A stretch of DNA of 64,000 nucleotides, taken from positions 2,465,501-2,529,500 of the forward strand of contig NC_135559.1 of assembly GCF_964340395.1 (NCBI RefSeq), given 5' to 3'. Position numbers and translations under genes: made by a program. The notes beneath the pieces are model-generated. The model did not search any database. It was not told the origin of the DNA and was given only the letters and a program-made list of their open reading frames with translations. The stretch comes from Glandiceps talaboti. Lineage: Eukaryota; Hemichordata; Enteropneusta; Spengelidae. Below, in pieces: positions 62,017 through 64,000 of this stretch; within the stretch, counting starts at the first letter, position 1, and the number at the start of each line of letters is the position of its first letter.

Positions 62017-63027
62017 CATACATACATACATACATACATACATGCATACATGCATGCATGCACGCATGCACGCACCCACGCACCCACGCACCCATGCACA
62101 CACACACACACACACACACACATACATACATACATACATACATACATACATACATACATACATTGTACACACACACACACACACACACACAAAGATATAT
62201 TTCTCACACCAAATTGTATGCCAATATGCAGCTATTTCACAATTTGTAATGTCTGAAATACAAGTAGTTATATTAACATTACTAGACATGCACTAACTAA
62301 GACTAGTTTAATATTCACACTAATTGTAGTCATGTGACTCACACAAAGATAATAGTCATCAATGAATCATACAGTGCTTGATTAAGTAGACTAATATGTC
62401 AAACATCTCATGCATTCTAAATGCTGAAGACTGTGATCAACCCTGTGATTAACCACTGGATTCCTCATGCATAGTAAATACATATTGTGATCAACCCTGT
62501 GATTACCCACTAGATTCCATTGTAACTATAGCAACAAAAGTATAGATAATTTCCAACATTTTCATCAAATGCCGACGTGCATACATACATGTACTAACTG
62601 TAATGATATTTGTGTCAGTGTTTTTGTTGATTCAGTTCGGCAGTTCATTTTTAGTTAATGAAATCTCTGGACTTTGTCTTTCCTCTAGTCACATCCAGAG
62701 ATAAGATTAAACTCACCTAACCACTGAATCACCATTCATCTTTTCATAAAATACATTGAGATAGCACTCATCAGGTCATATTTTGTGAAATTCAGGTACC
62801 CTTGGTAAACAATATTGAAATATTATAGTGTATTACATTTTGTCTTCCTTTCCATATAACAGGATATGGTCAAGAATTTCCTGATTTTATTGGCCAGACA
62901 TTCTGATGAAAGTCTTCAGCTACTGGGTGTACGACTTGACTTCAATGAATATTACAATGCTAAGGATTCACAACTGAGATCTTCTATGACGTACAGTCAG
63001 AGTCCTCGTAGAGCACCAAGGGTGTAG
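44512..63027 (+). CDS. TUBGCP3: Gamma-tubulin complex component 3 (complete, 23 coding exons)
   Basis: Core subunit of the gamma-tubulin ring complex, which nucleates microtubules at centrosomes; GCP3 binds gamma-tubulin through its C-terminal half and MOZART1 through its N-terminus (family knowledge). Exons: 44512-44596, 45662-45707, 46024-46085, 46823-46890, 47644-47712, 47990-48183, 48558-48712, 49312-49430, 49911-50036, 50688-50756, 51419-51551, 52809-52975, 54069-54179, 54290-54398, 54900-55027, 55779-55843, 56141-56276, 56965-57169, 58604-58692, 59581-59712, 60693-60833, 61589-61708, 62863-63027. All junctions are GT/AG and in phase, giving 897 codons; human GCP3 is about 907. N-terminal helices are at about 1-110, a Ser/Thr/Pro/Gly-rich linker at 110-230, and the two GRIP domains at about 235-500 and 550-840. 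Signatures: [62 protein letters not shown]. The start has an in-frame TGA directly upstream. Confidence 0.97.
45405..45525. repeat. (CA)n-type microsatellite in TUBGCP3 intron 1
   Basis: Interrupted CACA/CATA/CACTC repeat. The rest of intron 1 (44597-45661) shows nothing else I recognise. Confidence 0.9.
45662..45707 (+). CDS. TUBGCP3: TUBGCP3 exon 2
   Basis: 46 nt, phase 1 to 2, encoding FQHALRVIG, matching the QYAVRVIG of vertebrate GCP3. Confidence 0.93.
46024..46085 (+). CDS. TUBGCP3: TUBGCP3 exon 3
   Basis: 62 nt, phase 2 to 1: [14 protein letters not shown], conserved N-terminal helix. Confidence 0.94.
46131..46400. mobile_element. hAT-like MITE (CAGGGG family), copy 2
   Basis: Ends CAGGGGTGAACAAAT and ATTTGTTCACCCCTG, more intact than copy 1 (21965-22236) and in reverse orientation. 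Flanked by TGAAT on both sides (a clean 8-bp duplication is not visible). It lies 46 bp after the TUBGCP3 exon 3 donor. Confidence 0.85.
46823..46890 (+). CDS. TUBGCP3: TUBGCP3 exon 4
   Basis: 68 nt, phase 1 to 0: [13 protein letters not shown], close to vertebrate GCP3. Confidence 0.95.
47644..47712 (+). CDS. TUBGCP3: TUBGCP3 exon 5
   Basis: Twenty-three codons, phase 0 to 0: [14 protein letters not shown]. Confidence 0.95.
47990..48183 (+). CDS. TUBGCP3: TUBGCP3 exon 6 (linker)
   Basis: 194 nt, phase 0 to 2: Ser/Thr/Gly/Pro-rich linker including [18 protein letters not shown], as in vertebrates. The last 41 bases and the GTAAGT donor are tandemly repeated downstream. Confidence 0.95.
48143..48390 (+). 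repeat. 52-bp minisatellite spanning TUBGCP3 exon-6 donor
   Basis: Copies start at 48143, 48195, 48247, 48299 and 48351, an exact 52-bp period. Each has the exon end CCCCAACACC...CCACCAAG followed by GTAAGTAACTT. Copy 1 is the real junction. The third ends CCACCAAA before GTAAG, and the fifth is partial. Confidence 0.95.
48558..48712 (+). CDS. TUBGCP3: TUBGCP3 exon 7
   Basis: 155 nt, phase 2 to 1. Poorly conserved linker with a basic DSRVRSRG stretch; phase and splice sites support it. Confidence 0.88.
49312..49430 (+). CDS. TUBGCP3: TUBGCP3 exon 8 (start of GRIP1)
   Basis: 119 nt, phase 1 to 0: [16 protein letters not shown], equal to vertebrate LVRDILYVFQGIDG. Confidence 0.96.
49911..50036 (+). 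CDS. TUBGCP3: TUBGCP3 exon 9
   Basis: Forty-two codons, phase 0 to 0: [15 protein letters not shown] and DRAFGLVGQ. Confidence 0.96.
50688..50756 (+). CDS. TUBGCP3: TUBGCP3 exon 10
   Basis: Twenty-three codons, phase 0 to 0: [20 protein letters not shown]. Confidence 0.96.
51050..51391. mobile_element. Dispersed foldback repeat, copy 2
   Basis: Same family as 2693-3030, with TTATTCCCCAATAT near the start and ACACAGCAGAACCAATGATG in the tail. It ends about 27 bp before the exon 11 acceptor, so it probably supplies that intron's branch-point region. Confidence 0.6.
51419..51551 (+). CDS. TUBGCP3: TUBGCP3 exon 11
   Basis: 133 nt, phase 0 to 1: [20 protein letters not shown] then [10 protein letters not shown], near identical to vertebrate GCP3. 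Donor GTACAG is weak. The final 50 bases and the donor are repeated five times downstream. Confidence 0.97.
51502..52029 (+). repeat. 88-bp minisatellite spanning TUBGCP3 exon-11 donor, six copies
   Basis: Copies start at 51502, 51590, 51678, 51766, 51854 and 51942: exactly 6 x 88 bp. Copy 1 is the real junction. Each later copy keeps the 50-bp exon end ([10 protein letters not shown] in copy-specific variants) and AAAGGTACAGTTA, so five decoy donors follow. Confidence 0.97.
52809..52975 (+). CDS. TUBGCP3: TUBGCP3 exon 12 (GRIP1 core)
   Basis: 167 nt, phase 1 to 0: [20 protein letters not shown] then DTYHE, the best-known GCP signature. An 18-base G run (53003-53020) lies 27 bp after the donor. 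Confidence 0.98.
53209..53655. repeat. Intronic repeat of about 450 bp, copy 1
   Basis: Nearly identical to 55101-55575. Shared blocks: TGACACTAACTCTCTCTTCC, AAGGAGTCATCTATGATTGG, GGTGTGATGAGAAAACATGA. No coding and no clear terminal repeats. Confidence 0.85.
54069..54179 (+). CDS. TUBGCP3: TUBGCP3 exon 13
   Basis: Thirty-seven codons, phase 0 to 0: [20 protein letters not shown] and DQARK. Confidence 0.97.
54150..54230 (+). repeat. Duplicated TUBGCP3 exon-13 donor (41-bp period)
   Basis: TCTTACATTACACTGGACCA plus GGCCAGGAAG and GTAAGC at 54150 recurs at 54191 as TCTTACATTACATTGGACCA plus AGCCAGAAAG and GTATGG. The second copy is intronic. Confidence 0.9.
54290..54398 (+). CDS. TUBGCP3: TUBGCP3 exon 14
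   Basis: 109 nt, phase 0 to 1: [18 protein letters not shown], close to [18 protein letters not shown] of vertebrates. Confidence 0.97.
54900..55027 (+). CDS. TUBGCP3: TUBGCP3 exon 15
   Basis: 128 nt, phase 1 to 0: helix-rich [20 protein letters not shown]. Confidence 0.95.
55101..55575. repeat. Intronic repeat of about 450 bp, copy 2
   Basis: Partner of 53209-53655 in the same orientation, three introns downstream, with small insertions (for example around 55385). Confidence 0.85.
55779..55843 (+). CDS. TUBGCP3: TUBGCP3 exon 16
   Basis: 65 nt, phase 0 to 2: [20 protein letters not shown], almost invariant in GCP3. Confidence 0.98.
55985..56230 (+). repeat. 83-bp duplications of TUBGCP3 exon-17 acceptor
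   Basis: TTTACAG plus AGATGACCTGTCCAAGTCTG occurs at 56051-56077 and again at the true acceptor (exon start 56141), a period of 83 bp. A third, degenerate copy with CCTATATTTACATAATTTTG starts near 55998. Confidence 0.9.
56141..56276 (+). CDS. TUBGCP3: TUBGCP3 exon 17
   Basis: 136 nt, phase 2 to 0: [20 protein letters not shown] then E, starting GRIP2. The nearest acceptor that lets the exon stay open to a good donor was chosen. Confidence 0.97.
56395..56700. mobile_element. Dispersed repeat, copy 2 (reverse of 34620-34930)
   Basis: Carries CATCACTTAAATACCCCCAC, AGAGCCAATCATGA, AAGAACAGTAAC and GTCCTGACCAGAAACAATTC, the reverse complement of the copy in ATP11 intron 1. Confidence 0.7.
56965..57169 (+). 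CDS. TUBGCP3: TUBGCP3 exon 18 (GRIP2 core)
   Basis: 205 nt, phase 0 to 1: [20 protein letters not shown] and [16 protein letters not shown], gamma-tubulin-binding GRIP2 signatures. Confidence 0.98.
57235..57650. mobile_element. Dispersed foldback repeat, copy 3
   Basis: Same family as 2693-3030 and 51050-51391. Here an inner block (CAGTAATATCAAAGAAAAATATTGG) is repeated three times. Confidence 0.6.
58199..58400 (+). mobile_element. tRNA-derived SINE
   Basis: Starts TCGGTGGCCGAGCAGTTAGC (A-box side) with GGGTTTGAACCC (B-box), then a body with GTAAGAAGGGTGATGCTCAG and an ATT-rich tail. Plus-strand member of the family at 3676 and 10152. Confidence 0.75.
58604..58692 (+). CDS. TUBGCP3: TUBGCP3 exon 19
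   Basis: 89 nt, phase 1 to 0: [20 protein letters not shown] then YYITFE. Confidence 0.98.
58655..58885 (+). repeat. 72-bp minisatellite spanning TUBGCP3 exon-19 donor
   Basis: Copies start at 58655, 58727 and 58799, with a stub at 58871: an exact 72-bp period. Each full copy has ACTTTGTACATCAAATGCAG, TATTATATCACTTTTGAG and GTGAGTTAG. Copy 1 is the real junction. Confidence 0.96.
59581..59712 (+). CDS. TUBGCP3: TUBGCP3 exon 20
   Basis: Forty-four codons, phase 0 to 0: [13 protein letters not shown] and [19 protein letters not shown]. The donor-side sequence recurs in degenerate form at 59795-59850 and near 59940. Confidence 0.97.
59979..60245 (-). pseudogene. LINE retrotransposon C-terminal fragment
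   Basis: An 88-codon minus-strand open stretch with [19 protein letters not shown] and [16 protein letters not shown]. This resembles the C-terminal tail found in many non-LTR retrotransposon polyproteins (GRPRxxW...DRxxWR). No reverse transcriptase is present, so it is a 5'-truncated copy; an ATC-rich tail follows at about 59955-59980. Lies in the intron between exons 20 and 21. Confidence 0.7.
60693..60833 (+). CDS. TUBGCP3: TUBGCP3 exon 21
   Basis: Forty-seven codons, phase 0 to 0: [15 protein letters not shown] and [17 protein letters not shown]. Confidence 0.97.
60847..61337. repeat. (CTGT)n/(GT)n microsatellite complex
   Basis: About 490 bp of CTGT, TGTG and GTAT repeats filling most of the intron between exons 21 and 22. 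The long Cys/Val frames across it are artefacts. Confidence 0.95.
61589..61708 (+). CDS. TUBGCP3: TUBGCP3 exon 22
   Basis: Forty codons, phase 0 to 0: GEWGV at the start and LTILSNTYQ at the end, the charged loop before the last GRIP2 helix. Confidence 0.94.
61989..62191. repeat. (CATA)n, CATG/CACC and (CA)n compound microsatellite
   Basis: Three joined simple-repeat blocks in the last TUBGCP3 intron. Confidence 0.95.
62863..63027 (+). CDS. TUBGCP3: TUBGCP3 exon 23 (stop codon)
   Basis: 165 nt including TAG at 63025-63027: [20 protein letters not shown] and EYYNAKD, the expected GCP3 C-terminus, then a short Ser/Arg-rich tail ending RRAPRV. Confidence 0.97.
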   Translation, partial: DMVKNFLILLARHSDESLQLLGVRLDFNEYYNAKDSQLRSSMTYSQSPRRAPRV

Positions 63028-63793
63028 TAAGACCCTTGTAGAGCACTAATGGTGTAGTATGACCACAACAATGGCAAGTCAAGTATTGGATAGCTAACAC
63101 TAAAACTACAGCTAACACACTTGAACTATTATTGCAACATATTGATATAAGCTAGCAACAGACATTGATGTAATTACACTCACAGTAGGGTGATGTCTCT
63201 AATACCAAGCTTTTCTCATATGGCTGCACATTGAACCCCATTCAGTGTTTACACTATTTACACTCATAGTAGGGTGATGTCTCTTATAGCAAGTTTTCCT
63301 TGAGGCTGCCCTTTTAACATCATTCAGTGTTTACACTATTTACACTCACAGTAGGGTGGCATCTCTGATGGCAAGTTTTTCTCATGTGACTGCACATTCA
63401 ACCCATTCAGTGTTTACACTATCTTGATTACTGGTTGATTATATCCACATAACCAAGGCACTGTTATCAGCAATAATAGTTTTAGTTTGTGTCTATCTCA
63501 GTTTGCTAATAGTTTGTTTTCCATGGTAGTAACATACATACTATAAGTTAGACAAGGTGTTTCTCTGTACATTTATTTCCTTACTTGTTGTATCATTACG
63601 GTTTCAAAATTAACTAATCACAGAAGTTGTAGAAAGTTATGTTCTTTCCGCCAGATCAACATAAGCTCATTTATGATTGGTTCATCATGAAATGTTACCA
63701 GCCAATCACGTTATCTTTTGTTTCTTGTTCTCACTCCAGATGTACATTCAAATTCACAAACTTCATTTTGATTGATTTGAAATTTCAAATAAA
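63028..63793 (+). other. TUBGCP3 3' UTR (probable) with repeats and poly(A) signal
   Basis: The sequence around the stop (CGTAGAGCACCAAGGGTGTA) is duplicated just after it as TGTAGAGCACTAATGGTGTA. Three copies of an about 83-bp unit with CAGTAGGGTGATGTCTCT follow (63176-63430). AATAAA at 63788-63793 is a candidate poly(A) signal; the cleavage site is not known. Confidence 0.6.
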
Positions 63794-64000
63794 AAAATCA
63801 TAAAAAAACTAATGTGAAATGAGGTTCACTGAACCCCCAATCCCACAGAGTGTCTGATATATAAAACATTGGACATTGTAGCCAGAAAAATGTAATACTG
63901 CAAAGATGATGTTACAGAAAATTGTAATAGTTCATACATTTGACAAATATTTTTGATAGTGAAATTTTTCTGTACAAACGGTATTTGTAAGACAAATTGT

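Overview
This is eukaryotic, AT-rich, intron-rich animal DNA with no bacterial features. It holds two genes in head-to-head (divergent) orientation. On the minus strand is a class-6 P4-ATPase lipid flippase of the ATP11A/B/C group. Its start codon is at 44020, it runs leftward, and its 3' end lies beyond base 1. On the plus strand is gamma-tubulin complex component 3 (GCP3/TUBGCP3), complete from the ATG at 44512 to the stop at 63027. I rebuilt both by hand from splice sites, reading frame and family motifs. TUBGCP3 has 23 coding exons and 897 codons (the human protein is about 907 aa). The ATP11 part has 23 exon positions giving about 944 codons, up to the start of M7; the remaining membrane segments and the C-terminus are off the window.

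Layout. 1-21401: ATP11 exons 2 to 23, including two alternative versions of exon 23 (1436-1622 and 633-819). 21402-43984: a 22.6 kb first intron with no coding exon I can support, filled with minisatellites, microsatellites, MITEs and palindromes. 43985-44020: ATP11 exon 1. 44021-44511: a 491-bp shared intergenic region, probably a bidirectional promoter. 44512-63027: TUBGCP3. 63028-64000: TUBGCP3 3' UTR and flank. From memory, human ATP11A and TUBGCP3 are also divergent neighbours on chromosome 13, so this looks like old conserved linkage. Nothing suggests the two proteins share a pathway: one is a membrane lipid flippase, the other builds microtubule-nucleating gamma-tubulin rings.

Three things stand out. 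(1) Two equal-length (187 bp), same-phase exons in ATP11 encode alternative versions of the M6 region. They cannot both be spliced in without an immediate stop, so they look like a mutually exclusive pair. (2) An unusually large share of exons have their exon-intron junction tandemly duplicated into the neighbouring intron (periods 41, 52, 72, 73, 83 and 88 bp), giving arrays of decoy splice sites in both genes. I recall minisatellites overlapping splice junctions being reported in amphioxus; together with the chordate-like linkage this makes a cephalochordate a candidate host, but AT-rich third codon positions leave a hemichordate or lophotrochozoan open. (3) Several non-autonomous transposons have readable ends: hAT-like MITEs with 8-bp target duplications, a GC-rich palindrome with a 10-bp duplication, and tRNA-derived SINEs, one with three tandem tRNA-like heads.
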